DNA of 64,000 nucleotides from Gammaproteobacteria bacterium LSUCC0096. Its GTDB lineage: Bacteria > Pseudomonadota > Gammaproteobacteria > Pseudomonadales > Litorivicinaceae. Positions 56,112 to 64,000 of the stretch are shown here, one piece after another. Both the position numbers and the translations under genes were made by a program. Position 1 is the stretch's first letter. Each line of letters begins with the position of its first letter. Where the stretch lies: the NCBI GenBank assembly GCA_008087055.1, contig VIEA01000001.1, positions 1,364,014 through 1,428,013 of the forward strand, written 5' to 3'. Under the pieces are notes generated by a model. The model saw nothing but the letters and a program-made list of their open reading frames with translations, made no database searches and had not been told where the DNA came from.

Positions 56112-57626
56112 TCAACCGACATTCTTTGCCAGAATTTTCTGCGCCCATTCTTGAGGTCCTGTTTGATGTACGCTGGTTCCTTCAGAATCCACCGCCACTG
56201 TCACCGGCATATCTTCGACCACAAACTCATGAATCGCTTCCATACCAAGATCTTCAAACGCGATAATCCGCGACGACTTGATCGCTTGGGCGACCAGATA
56301 TGCAGCACCACCAACAGCCATCAAATAAGCAGCTTGGTGTTTCTTGATCGCCTCAATGGCAACCGGCCCGCGTTCGGCCTTCCCAACCATCGCAAAGAGA
56401 CCTGTTTGCTCAAGCACTTGATCAGTAAACTTATCCATCCGAGTGGAGGTCGTTGGACCTGCTGGACCAACCACTTCTTCACGAACCGGATCCACCGGTC
56501 CAACGTAGTAAATCACTTTACCCTTCAGGTTGACTGGCAGTTCTTCACCTTGATTCAGCATATCAACGATCCGCTTATGCGCAGCGTCTCGACCGGTCAG
56601 CATCACACCATTCAACAACAATGTTTCACCTGGTTTCCAAGACTTCACTTCATCATGTGTCAGGGTGTCTAAATTGACACGTCGAGCGCTTGGGCCAACG
56701 TCCCAGGTTATATCTGGCCAATCAGATAGCGATGGCGCCGTTTGAAGAGCGGGTCCGGATCCGTCTAACACAAAATGTGCATGACGCGTCGCTGCACAGT
56801 TTGGAATCATAGCGACAGGTTTGGATGCGGCATGCGTTGGATAATCTTTAATCTTGATATCTAAAACTGTCGTTAATCCACCGAGTCCTTGAGCGCCGAT
56901 ACCCAAATTATTGACCGCCTCAAAAATCTCAAGACGCAGTTCTTCGGCGCGCGTCTGGGGACCGCGAGCTTTCAATTCATGAATGTCTATCGGATCCATC
57001 AGTGACTCTTTCGCCATCACGGCCGCTTTTTCGGCCGTTCCACCGATACCGATACCGAGCATTCCTGGAGGACACCAACCTGCCCCCATGGTTGGTACCG
57101 TTTTGACGACCCAGTCCACAATGGAATCTGATGGATTCAACATCACCATTTTCGACTTATTCTCAGAGCCGCCACCCTTCGCAGCAACTTGAACATCAAC
57201 CGTATCACCCTCGACGATTTCATAGTGAATAACAGCTGGAGTGTTGTCTTTCGTATTCTTCCGCGCACCATCCGGATCTTCAAGAATTGACGCACGCAAA
57301 ACATTATCTGGGTGGGTGTATGCACGGCGAACACCCTCATTGATCATGTCAGATACTGACATCGTGGCGCCTTCCCAAGACACATTCATCCCAACTTTGA
57401 TGAATACAGTCACGATTCCAGTATCCTGACACAGCGGACGATGACCCATAGCAGACATGCGTGAGTTAATCAGAATTTGAGCCAAAGCATCCTTTGCAGC
57501 AGGCGACTCCTCACGCTCATAGGCCTCATTCACAGCCTGAATAAAATCCACAGGGTGGTAGTAAGAGATAAATTGAAGTGCATCTGCGACGCTATCAATC
57601 AGATCGTCCTGACGAATCACTGTCAT
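56112..57626 (-). CDS. Fumarate hydratase class I
   Basis: This 504-residue iron-sulfur fumarase has three cluster Cys ligands visible at about 66 (PLCQDTG), 185 (GWCPPG) and 277 (NCAATR). The N- and C-terminal domains are fused in one chain as in FumA/FumB. It hydrates fumarate to malate in the TCA cycle and is oxygen sensitive. Malate is also the substrate of the maeB product in this window. Confidence 0.93.
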   Translation of the reverse strand: MTVIRQDDLIDSVADALQFISYYHPVDFIQAVNEAYEREESPAAKDALAQILINSRMSAMGHRPLCQDTGIVTVFIKVGMNVSWEGATMSVSDMINEGVRRAYTHPDNVLRASILEDPDGARKNTKDNTPAVIHYEIVEGDTVDVQVAAKGGGSENKSKMVMLNPSDSIVDWVVKTVPTMGAGWCPPGMLGIGIGGTAEKAAVMAKESLMDPIDIHELKARGPQTRAEELRLEIFEAVNNLGIGAQGLGGLTTVLDIKIKDYPTHAASKPVAMIPNCAATRHAHFVLDGSGPALQTAPSLSDWPDITWDVGPSARRVNLDTLTHDEVKSWKPGETLLLNGVMLTGRDAAHKRIVDMLNQGEELPVNLKGKVIYYVGPVDPVREEVVGPAGPTTSTRMDKFTDQVLEQTGLFAMVGKAERGPVAIEAIKKHQAAYLMAVGGAAYLVAQAIKSSRIIAFEDLGMEAIHEFVVEDMPVTVAVDSEGTSVHQTGPQEWAQKILAKNVG

Positions 57627-57763
57627 CTGTTCATCATCCTTTGTTGTTGAGATGGGCTCTGAAGCCTACCAGATGTGCCTAAAAAACGTATGCTCATTAA
57701 GGCGTAAACCGATTCAGTCAATGCAAAATCTGCACTTCATTCAGACTGCGCCTTGGTTTCTGG

Positions 57764-57769
57764 TACACT
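57764..57769 (+). promoter_or_regulatory. Possible -10 of the fabA promoter
   Basis: TACACT lies 42 nt before the fabA ATG, with TTCAGA 18 nt upstream of it as a poor -35. No clear FabR or FadR palindrome was identified in the 185-nt gap. Confidence 0.3.
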
Positions 57770-57811
57770 CGCGTTTTTGGTCAGTCTTGCCCATTGAGGC
57801 CACGAGGATTA

Positions 57812-58321
57812 ATGCAAAACCAGTACAACCGAGATGAACTGCTCGCCTGCGCCCACGGTGAATTATTTGGCGAAGGAAATGCGAAATTACCAGCACCAAA
57901 TATGTTGATGATGGATCGCATCGTGACGATTACTCAAGACGGTGGTCAATTTGGCAAAGGACATATGCTCGCTGAACTCGATATCGATCCAAGTCTTTGG
58001 TTCTTTGATTGCCATTTCCCAGGAGACCCTGTCATGCCTGGATGTCTCGGCCTGGATGCGATGTGGCAGTTGGTCGGTTTTTTCCTCGGTTGGAGTGGAC
58101 ATCCTGGTAAGGGACGTGCGCTGGGTGTTGGCGAAGTTAAGTTCACTGGACAGATTCTGCCAACAGCGAAGAAAGTAACATACGAAATTGACATGAAGCG
58201 TGTGATTGCACGCTCATTGGTCATGGGACTGGGCGATGGAGTCGTTCGAGTTGACGGCCGCGCGATTTATCATGCAACTGATCTGAAAGTTGGCCTTTTT
58301 ACGTCGACGGACGGATTCTAA
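57812..58321 (+). CDS. fabA: 3-hydroxydecanoyl-ACP dehydratase/isomerase FabA
   Basis: From [20 protein letters not shown] the product is 169 residues. Catalytic His68 ([11 protein letters not shown]) and Asp82 (GLDAMWQ) are present. It introduces the cis double bond in unsaturated fatty acid synthesis. GAGG lies 4 nt before the ATG. fabB follows 37 nt later. Confidence 0.96.
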   Translation: MQNQYNRDELLACAHGELFGEGNAKLPAPNMLMMDRIVTITQDGGQFGKGHMLAELDIDPSLWFFDCHFPGDPVMPGCLGLDAMWQLVGFFLGWSGHPGKGRALGVGEVKFTGQILPTAKKVTYEIDMKRVIARSLVMGLGDGVVRVDGRAIYHATDLKVGLFTSTDGF

Positions 58322-58358
58322 AAACAACAATAAAACGCACGACAAGAAAGGAGTCGGT

Positions 58359-59573
58359 ATGCGTAGAGTAGTAATTACAGGATTGGGGATTACGTCGTGC
58401 CTTGGTCTCGACGCAAAGGCAGTGACTGAAAGCTTGCGGCAAGGTCGCTCAGGGATTTCAGCAAACCCAACGTACGCCGAACTTGGTATGCGGAGTCAGG
58501 TTTCAGGATCAATCGATCTTGATCTTGCTGAACACATTGATCGCAAACTGCTTCGGTTCATGGGGAATGCTGCAGCCTATGCATATTTATCACTGCAACA
58601 AGCGATTGATGATGCCGGCCTCGAAGCATCTGATGTCAGCAATCCGAGAACCGGTTTGGTGATGGGCTCAGGTGGTGCATCGTCTCAAAGCCAAGTCGAA
58701 GCTGCAGACATATTAAGAGAGCGTGGCGTCAAGCGGGTCGGCCCTTATCGCGTTACCCAAACCATGGGCTCAACAGTCTCGGCAAATCTCGCGACAGCAT
58801 TCCAAATTAAAGGTGTGAACTACTCCATGTCATCTGCGTGCTCAACCAGCTTGCATTGCATGGGAAATGCCATGGAGCAAATCCAACTTGGTAAGCAAGA
58901 CATCGTCTTTGCAGGCGGTGGCGAGGAAGAGCACTGGACGCTGTCATGCCTGTTTGATGCGATGGGCGCACTCTCTTCGAAATACAATGACACACCTGAA
59001 AAAGCATCCCGTGCATATGATGCAAATCGCGATGGATTTGTTATTGCAGGCGGCGGCGGTGCCCTTGTGCTTGAAGAATACGAGCATGCGAAAGCCCGTG
59101 GCGCAAAGATCTATGCTGAAATCGTCGGATATGGCGCAACCAGTGATGGCGCAGACATGGTGGCTCCATCTGGGGAAGGTGCGATTCGCTGCATGCAACT
59201 GGCGACAGAGGGCATTGAAGGTCCGATTGATTACATCAATGCGCACGGCACATCCACACCAGCAGGTGACATTGTGGAACTGAACGCAATTAAAACCGTG
59301 TTCGGTACAAATGCTCCGATTATCGGTTCAACAAAATCACTATCGGGTCACTCGCTCGGCGCTGCTGGAGTCCAAGAAGCGATTTATTCAATTCTCATGA
59401 TGCAGAATGACTTTATCGCCGCATCAGCCAACATTGAAACGCTGGATCCGGGAGCTGAGGGAATGCCAATTGCGCTTCAGCGCGTGGACAAACCGATCAA
59501 CACGATTTTGTCGAACTCATTTGGATTCGGCGGAACAAATGCGTGTATGACGTTCCAGAAACTCAGTTCATGA
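58359..59573 (+). CDS. fabB: 3-oxoacyl-ACP synthase I FabB
   Basis: This 404-residue ketosynthase begins [16 protein letters not shown] with AAAGGAG upstream. The triad is Cys161 ([10 protein letters not shown]), His296 ([11 protein letters not shown]) and His331 ([11 protein letters not shown]). It elongates the unsaturated intermediate from FabA. Its stop overlaps the GST start (ATGA). Confidence 0.96.
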   Translation: MRRVVITGLGITSCLGLDAKAVTESLRQGRSGISANPTYAELGMRSQVSGSIDLDLAEHIDRKLLRFMGNAAAYAYLSLQQAIDDAGLEASDVSNPRTGLVMGSGGASSQSQVEAADILRERGVKRVGPYRVTQTMGSTVSANLATAFQIKGVNYSMSSACSTSLHCMGNAMEQIQLGKQDIVFAGGGEEEHWTLSCLFDAMGALSSKYNDTPEKASRAYDANRDGFVIAGGGGALVLEEYEHAKARGAKIYAEIVGYGATSDGADMVAPSGEGAIRCMQLATEGIEGPIDYINAHGTSTPAGDIVELNAIKTVFGTNAPIIGSTKSLSGHSLGAAGVQEAIYSILMMQNDFIAASANIETLDPGAEGMPIALQRVDKPINTILSNSFGFGGTNACMTFQKLSS

Positions 59574-60175
59574 AGCTGTATTCATCACCTCCCTCGCCAT
59601 TTGGGCGAAAAGTTAAAATTACGGCCCATATCACAGGGCTGTTTGACCAAATCGAGGTGGTGAATATCGACGGAAATGATCCTCAAAGCGCTGCGCTGAA
59701 TCCGAATCCACTCAACAAGATCCCAGCGCTTGAGTTAGCCTCTGGAGAATTGATCGTTGATTCAAAAGTCATCTGCGAACATCTCATCCAACAATCAGGC
59801 CGTCTCGAGCTCTTACCAGAGAGCAACCGCGTCCATCTTCTGAGCCGCGCTTCTTTAGCCGATGGAATCACCGAAGCTGCACTGTTGATGGTTTACGAAC
59901 GTCGCTTCCGTGATGAATCACAAATTAATTCCGATTGGCTCAATCGTCAGAATCAGAAGGTGCTTGGCGGTCTTGGCTGGTTTACCGAAAATCTAAACGA
60001 TATTGCAAATACACCGACTCTAGACCAGATCGGGTTAGCAGTGGCTCTCGGCTATCTCGATTTCCGCTTCTCTGGGGAATGGAGAACGCGCTTTACTGAT
60101 CTTGCTCTGTGGCTGACCCAGTTCCAACAGATGGTTCCTGGATATCAGTTAACTGACCCTCAGGCTCATGCTTAG
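59570..60175 (+). CDS. Glutathione S-transferase family protein
   Basis: From [17 protein letters not shown] the product is 201 residues. It has an N-terminal thioredoxin-like domain ([27 protein letters not shown], with the cis-Pro and Ser/Asp glutathione contacts) and a helical C-domain. It is co-translated with fabB. The substrate is unknown. Confidence 0.88.
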   Translation: MKLYSSPPSPFGRKVKITAHITGLFDQIEVVNIDGNDPQSAALNPNPLNKIPALELASGELIVDSKVICEHLIQQSGRLELLPESNRVHLLSRASLADGITEAALLMVYERRFRDESQINSDWLNRQNQKVLGGLGWFTENLNDIANTPTLDQIGLAVALGYLDFRFSGEWRTRFTDLALWLTQFQQMVPGYQLTDPQAHA

Positions 60176-60270
60176 TCAACAACATCTTTTCACGCAAGCT
60201 TTGCTGGCGCCTTAATACAGTTTTTCGCTTTTTCAGCCGTAACATCCGTTGCCGAATAACTGAACCTGAA
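60176..60270. other. Short gene-free gap between the GST gene and the RmlD-like gene
   Basis: No hairpin with a U tract, RNA gene or convincing ORF was seen. A 63-codon minus-strand frame spans it but overlaps both neighbours and resembles nothing known to me. Confidence 0.4.
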
Positions 60271-61233
60271 TCAAACCGACGCATGTTTAGATCCCTCTTG
60301 CGTGTAGTGGCGTTCGACTGTTTCCGCCAACTCTTGCCTCCAAGGTCTTGGTTTTATACCGAAGGTATACAGTAACTTTCTCGTCGACAAAACCAGTCTG
60401 CGCGGTCGCTCTGCACGACCTTGAATTGATTGGCCTGATATCCCGATGATCTCTTCCACAGCCAGCTCTTCAAATTGACGGGCCTGAGCGATGATGCACT
60501 CTCCAAGCTCCATCCAAGATGCATCACCCTGACAACCAACATGATAGACACCATAGGCACCTGCACCCGCGTGGAGTTGGTCGATGACCGCGCTGACGAC
60601 TCGACTTATATCAAAAATCGACGTGGGACACCCGCGCTCATCTTGGATCATTGGAAGTTCTGATTCGATTCGGGCTCGATCCAGAATATTCGTCACGAAA
60701 CTGTTTGGACCAGGAGCAAATAAATGAGACACGCGAAGGATGATATGCCGATCTAAGAGGCTCTCAATGTCGCGCTCTGCCTCAAGCCGCGTTTGACCAT
60801 AGAGATTGAGTGGGTTCGGGGCGTCATCTTCAAAATAGGCGATATCTTTCTGACCATCGAAGATATAGTCGGTCGACAACTGAACAAGCGTTGCATCAAA
60901 TTCTCGACAGGCAATCGCGAGACTCACGGGAAGATCATGATTGATTTGACGGCATTCAGTCGGATCAGTCTCGGCACGATCAACGCCTGACTCAACCATA
61001 CAGTTGACCACAAAATCTGGGCGACGCATTCGAATCGCCTCAAAGATCTCTCGATCATCCGCTAAGTTGACAGAACTCGGCAAAATCACCCGTTGCTGAC
61101 CCCCACTGGCATCAGTCTCAAAGAATGCGGTTGCTAAGCTCGTGTCTTCTCCGACAATAAGAACACGAGCCCGAGGAAACCGGTTGTCTGACTCGTCTTC
61201 AAAGCTTATGGGCTTAGAAGGGGATTTCGTCAT
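60271..61233 (-). CDS. RmlD-like sugar nucleotide reductase, degenerate active site
   Basis: This 320-residue protein follows the RmlD fold: [60 protein letters not shown] and [13 protein letters not shown]. The usual GxxGxxG cofactor loop is VGEDTSLA and the catalytic YxxxK is YGQTR, so both key sites are changed. It may bind but not reduce dTDP-sugars, or have a new role. The ATG overlaps the 3' end of ssb by 20 nt in another frame. Confidence 0.7.
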   Translation of the reverse strand: MTKSPSKPISFEDESDNRFPRARVLIVGEDTSLATAFFETDASGGQQRVILPSSVNLADDREIFEAIRMRRPDFVVNCMVESGVDRAETDPTECRQINHDLPVSLAIACREFDATLVQLSTDYIFDGQKDIAYFEDDAPNPLNLYGQTRLEAERDIESLLDRHIILRVSHLFAPGPNSFVTNILDRARIESELPMIQDERGCPTSIFDISRVVSAVIDQLHAGAGAYGVYHVGCQGDASWMELGECIIAQARQFEELAVEEIIGISGQSIQGRAERPRRLVLSTRKLLYTFGIKPRPWRQELAETVERHYTQEGSKHASV

Positions 61234-61684
61234 CGATATTTGGATCAGGCATCGGCTGACTTACAGGCTGCGGAGCTGCCTGTGTCTGAGGCGGCGGGGC
61301 GCTTTGTGGGCGTGATTGCATTGGTGCAGACGTAGTCATATCACCCTCACCACGACCATCGAGCATCATCATTTCGCGCCCAACAATTTCCGTTGCATAT
61401 TTCTTCTGGCCATCCTGCTCCCAAGAACGGGTACGCAAACTACCCTCGATATAAATACGCGAGCCTTTACGTAGATATTGGCCGCAAATTTCGGCTAACC
61501 GATCAAAACAAACAACCCGATGCCATTCAGTGCGCTCCTGCATCTCACCACTGTTACGATCACGCCATGAATCGGTTGTTGCGATACTTAAGTTCGCAAC
61601 CTGGCTGCCTGATGGCAGTGCTTTCATTTCCGGATCGTTACCTAGATTTCCAATCAAGGTGACTTTGTTGACTGAACGCGCCAT
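61214..61684 (-). CDS. ssb: Single-stranded DNA-binding protein
   Basis: This 156-residue protein has an OB fold beginning [20 protein letters not shown] with the [19 protein letters not shown] segment, a Gln/Pro-rich linker and the acidic tip DDEIPF that recruits repair partners. It is divergent from uvrA, the common arrangement. Confidence 0.96.
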   Translation of the reverse strand: MARSVNKVTLIGNLGNDPEMKALPSGSQVANLSIATTDSWRDRNSGEMQERTEWHRVVCFDRLAEICGQYLRKGSRIYIEGSLRTRSWEQDGQKKYATEIVGREMMMLDGRGEGDMTTSAPMQSRPQSAPPPQTQAAPQPVSQPMPDPNIDDEIPF

Positions 61685-61791
61685 GAATTCATCCTATGTG
61701 ATAAGTGTCGTTAACAAAGCGTAATGTAGCACGGACAAGTGTCTGTCAGCGACATCCGAACTGCAGTGTCGGAGAGTTCTGATTTTCTTCA

Positions 61792-61819
61792 TTGAATCGA
61801 TACATTAAAGCCCTATCAA
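61792..61819 (+). promoter_or_regulatory. Possible uvrA promoter
   Basis: TTGAAT (61792-61797) and TATCAA (61814-61819) are 16 nt apart and about 43 nt before the GTG. No CTG-N10-CAG LexA box was found in the ssb-uvrA gap by eye. Confidence 0.3.
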
Positions 61820-61861
61820 CAGGTACACTGGTACTTTTGTCACGATTAAAGACGGACCGTT

Positions 61862-64000
61862 GTGGACTCGATACAAATCCGTGGGGCACGAACCCACAAC
61901 CTAAAAAATATTCAATTAGATCTCCCACGCGACCGACTCATCGTGATCACTGGACTATCAGGTTCAGGAAAGTCGTCACTCGCTTTTGACACCCTCTATG
62001 CGGAGGGGCAAAGACGGTATGTTGAGTCATTATCTGCATATGCGAGACAGTTCTTATCGATGATGGAGAAGCCTGACGTTGATCACATCGAAGGGCTCTC
62101 TCCCGCAATCTCGATTGAACAGAAATCGACAAGCCATAATCCTCGATCAACCGTCGGCACAATCACAGAAATTTATGATTATCTCCGACTACTCTATGCA
62201 AGAGCAGGTGAACCTCGTTGTCCTGATCACAACTTAAGCCTTGAAGCACAAACAGTCAGCCAAATGGTAGACCAAGTCTTGGGTTTACCTGAGGGCTCAA
62301 AAATCCTAGTGCTCGCACCGATGATCAGTGAACGAAAAGGAGAGCACCTGCATGTCTTCCAAGAACTTAAATCCCAAGGATTCATTCGGGTTCGCGTCGA
62401 TGGCTTAGTAATTGATTTAGATGAGGCGCCCGCTCTCGACAAAAAGAAAAAGCACTCGATTGACGCTGTGGTTGATCGATTAAAAGTCGATGAGTCACAA
62501 CGACTTCGCTTGGCTGAATCGATCGAGACAGGTCTCAATCTCTCTGATGGTCAAATTATCATCCAATCAATGGATGATGCGTTTGAGCCACTCATGTTTT
62601 CATCAAAGTTCGCATGTTCAGTCTGCGGGTACTCAATTCCTGAGCTTGAACCACGAATTTTTTCATTCAATAGTCCATTCGGAGCCTGTCACACCTGTGA
62701 TGGTTTGGGTGTGCACCAATATTTTGATCCCGATCGATTAATCGTTGATCCCGAGCTTTCGCTCTCATCTGGTGCGATTAAGGGGTGGGATCGTCGGAGT
62801 ATGTACTACTTCCACCTACTGAAATGCGTTTCGAGACATTATGGATTTAGCCTCGACGCTGAATGGCAAGATCTATCCGAAGAGCATCAGCACAAAGTAC
62901 TTTATGGATCAGGCTCTGAATCTATTGACTTCAGTTATGTGTCTGATCGTGGTCGTGAAGTCTCAAAGAATCATCCATTTGAAGGTGTCATTCGAAACCT
63001 TGAGCGCCGTTACAAAGAAACGGATAGCCAGTCACAGCGTGACGAACTCGCAAAATTGATGACACACGCACCCTGTCCTGACTGCGGAGGGTCTCGCCTT
63101 AACGTTGCCGCTAGAAACGTATTTATTGATGAAACTCGACTACCGGAACTGGTCAAGCTACCCATCGGTGAGTGTTATGCGTTTTTTGACTCACTCAATC
63201 TTCCGGGACGGCGTCAAGAAATCGCGGACAAGATTCTAAAAGAGATCCAAGCGCGCCTTGGTTTCCTAGTCAATGTTGGCTTGGACTATTTATCGCTCGA
63301 TCGAAGTGCTGAGACGCTGTCTGGCGGCGAAGCACAGCGTATCCGCTTGGCTAGCCAAATTGGCGCGGGGCTCGTTGGCGTGATGTACATCCTCGATGAA
63401 CCATCAATCGGCCTACATCAGCGAGATAATGAACGCCTGCTTAACACGCTGTTTCACTTAAGAGATCTCGGCAACACCGTCATCGTGGTCGAACACGATG
63501 AAGATGCGATGCGAAGCGCAGATTACCTGGTTGACATTGGCCCCGGGGCGGGAGTTCATGGAGGTGAGATCGTCGCCGCAGGAACGCCCCAAGAGGTCAT
63601 GGCGAATCCTCAATCTGTCACCGGACAATATCTCTCAGGCAACAAAGAAATTGCTGTACCAACGAAGCGTCATCCCAGAGGTTTAAATTACCTGACACTC
63701 GAAGGCTGCACCGGCAACAATCTTCAGGATGTCACACTCAATCTTCCACTCGGTCTCTTAACCTGCGTGACAGGTGTATCTGGGTCCGGTAAGTCCACGT
63801 TGATTAACCGCACGCTGTACCCACACACAGCGAAGGTATTGAATAAAGCCAACACGCTGAAGTCAGCTCCATTTCAACATTGCCATGGGATCCATGAACT
63901 CGACAAAGTGGTCGATATCGATCAGAGTCCTATTGGCCGTACGCCAAGATCCAATCCTGCGACCTATACCGGTCTATTCACTCCGATCCGTGAGATCTTT
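61862..64000 (+). CDS. uvrA: Excinuclease ABC subunit A (3' end outside window)
   Basis: The GTG at 61862 starts [24 protein letters not shown], the UvrA N-terminus. The first ATPase has GLSGSGKSS, and [16 protein letters not shown] near 63310. A CxxC zinc motif ([10 protein letters not shown], then CHTCDG) follows the first half, and the second Walker [10 protein letters not shown] is at about 63775. About 713 of some 940 residues are present. It finds bulky DNA lesions with UvrB. Confidence 0.96.
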   Translation, partial: MDSIQIRGARTHNLKNIQLDLPRDRLIVITGLSGSGKSSLAFDTLYAEGQRRYVESLSAYARQFLSMMEKPDVDHIEGLSPAISIEQKSTSHNPRSTVGTITEIYDYLRLLYARAGEPRCPDHNLSLEAQTVSQMVDQVLGLPEGSKILVLAPMISERKGEHLHVFQELKSQGFIRVRVDGLVIDLDEAPALDKKKKHSIDAVVDRLKVDESQRLRLAESIETGLNLSDGQIIIQSMDDAFEPLMFSSKFACSVCGYSIPELEPRIFSFNSPFGACHTCDGLGVHQYFDPDRLIVDPELSLSSGAIKGWDRRSMYYFHLLKCVSRHYGFSLDAEWQDLSEEHQHKVLYGSGSESIDFSYVSDRGREVSKNHPFEGVIRNLERRYKETDSQSQRDELAKLMTHAPCPDCGGSRLNVAARNVFIDETRLPELVKLPIGECYAFFDSLNLPGRRQEIADKILKEIQARLGFLVNVGLDYLSLDRSAETLSGGEAQRIRLASQIGAGLVGVMYILDEPSIGLHQRDNERLLNTLFHLRDLGNTVIVVEHDEDAMRSADYLVDIGPGAGVHGGEIVAAGTPQEVMANPQSVTGQYLSGNKEIAVPTKRHPRGLNYLTLEGCTGNNLQDVTLNLPLGLLTCVTGVSGSGKSTLINRTLYPHTAKVLNKANTLKSAPFQHCHGIHELDKVVDIDQSPIGRTPRSNPATYTGLFTPIREIF

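Noticed and set aside
60093-60284. 63-codon minus-strand ORF rich in Arg and Lys between the GST and RmlD-like genes
   Set aside because: It overlaps the GST gene by 83 nt and the RmlD-like gene by 14 nt, has no good ribosome-binding site, and matches no family I know. The overlapped half looks like an antisense shadow.
1-64000. tRNA, rRNA, CRISPR, insertion sequence or prophage
   Set aside because: Intergenic gaps are short and none shows a cloverleaf, spaced repeats, transposase or att-like duplication by eye. Very small RNAs could still be missed.

Overview
This window is a dense, ordinary-looking chromosome segment of a gammaproteobacterium. The evidence is the RF2 gene with the classic programmed frameshift, the FabA/FabB unsaturated fatty acid pair, class I fumarase, RF3, CsrA, and the ffh / rpsP-rimM-trmD-rplS / xerD-dsbC / hom-thrC / recJ / prfB-lysS neighbourhood, which from memory resembles the Pseudomonas arrangement. 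Base composition looks moderate. Genes are packed very tightly, with many 1-, 4-, 8- and 20-nt overlaps and eight convergent pairs whose stops overlap or nearly touch. Together with PHA storage genes and few mobile traits, this suggests a small, streamlined, possibly marine heterotroph. The genus cannot be fixed from sequence alone. No rRNA, tRNA, CRISPR or insertion sequence was seen. The longest gene-free stretch is about 230 bp (43813-44042).

Layout. 1-2934: cydD (cut by the left edge) and cydC. 2931-4079: an FAH-family hydrolase and a divergent QueD-like protein, with overlapping promoters that may give leaderless transcripts. 4061-9655 (minus): a six-gene translationally coupled cluster made of a cNMP-domain-like protein, a short HlyD-like adaptor, two ABC-exporter-like proteins whose ATPase motifs are destroyed, a second cNMP-domain-like protein and an MFS transporter. 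It resembles a peptide-export (NHLM/NHLP type) system turned into a non-ATPase complex, and is the most unusual thing in the window. 9722-12331: prfB-lysS. 12388-16637: an RND efflux pump with its adaptor. 16728-19491: glyoxalase I, then an amino-acid ABC uptake system with no ATPase gene beside it. 19495-22823: a phosphoribosyltransferase, a small membrane-anchored protein and maeB. 22873-24336: a LysR/DoxX divergent pair.

24339-40198 is a long minus-strand run: ffh, rpsP-rimM-trmD-rplS, a Crp/Fnr regulator, a ten-helix membrane protein, xerD, dsbC, alaC, hom, thrC, recJ, iclR, an ABC-2 exporter and an SDR. The Crp/Fnr plus membrane protein pair looks inserted into an otherwise conserved housekeeping block. 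40260-49316: a CcsA-family protein, a CorB/CorC-like protein, two NUDIX hydrolases, a NIF3-like small protein, csrA, a second RND pump and a TatD-family protein. 49320-53568: prfC, phaC, phaR and a phasin, with three palindromes around the phasin promoter that are good PhaR operator candidates. 53665-61684: acuI, gshB, a pterin dehydratase, fumarase, fabA-fabB-GST, an RmlD-like reductase and ssb. 61862-64000: the 5' three quarters of uvrA.

Functional themes: envelope transport (two RND pumps, CydDC, an ABC-2 exporter and the degenerate export cluster), carbon and redox storage (PHA, malic enzyme, fumarase, AcuI, glutathione), threonine/alanine synthesis, and core translation and repair functions. 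Starts were adjusted by eye using ribosome binding sites and family N-termini. All functional calls rest on recognised motifs, not on database searches.
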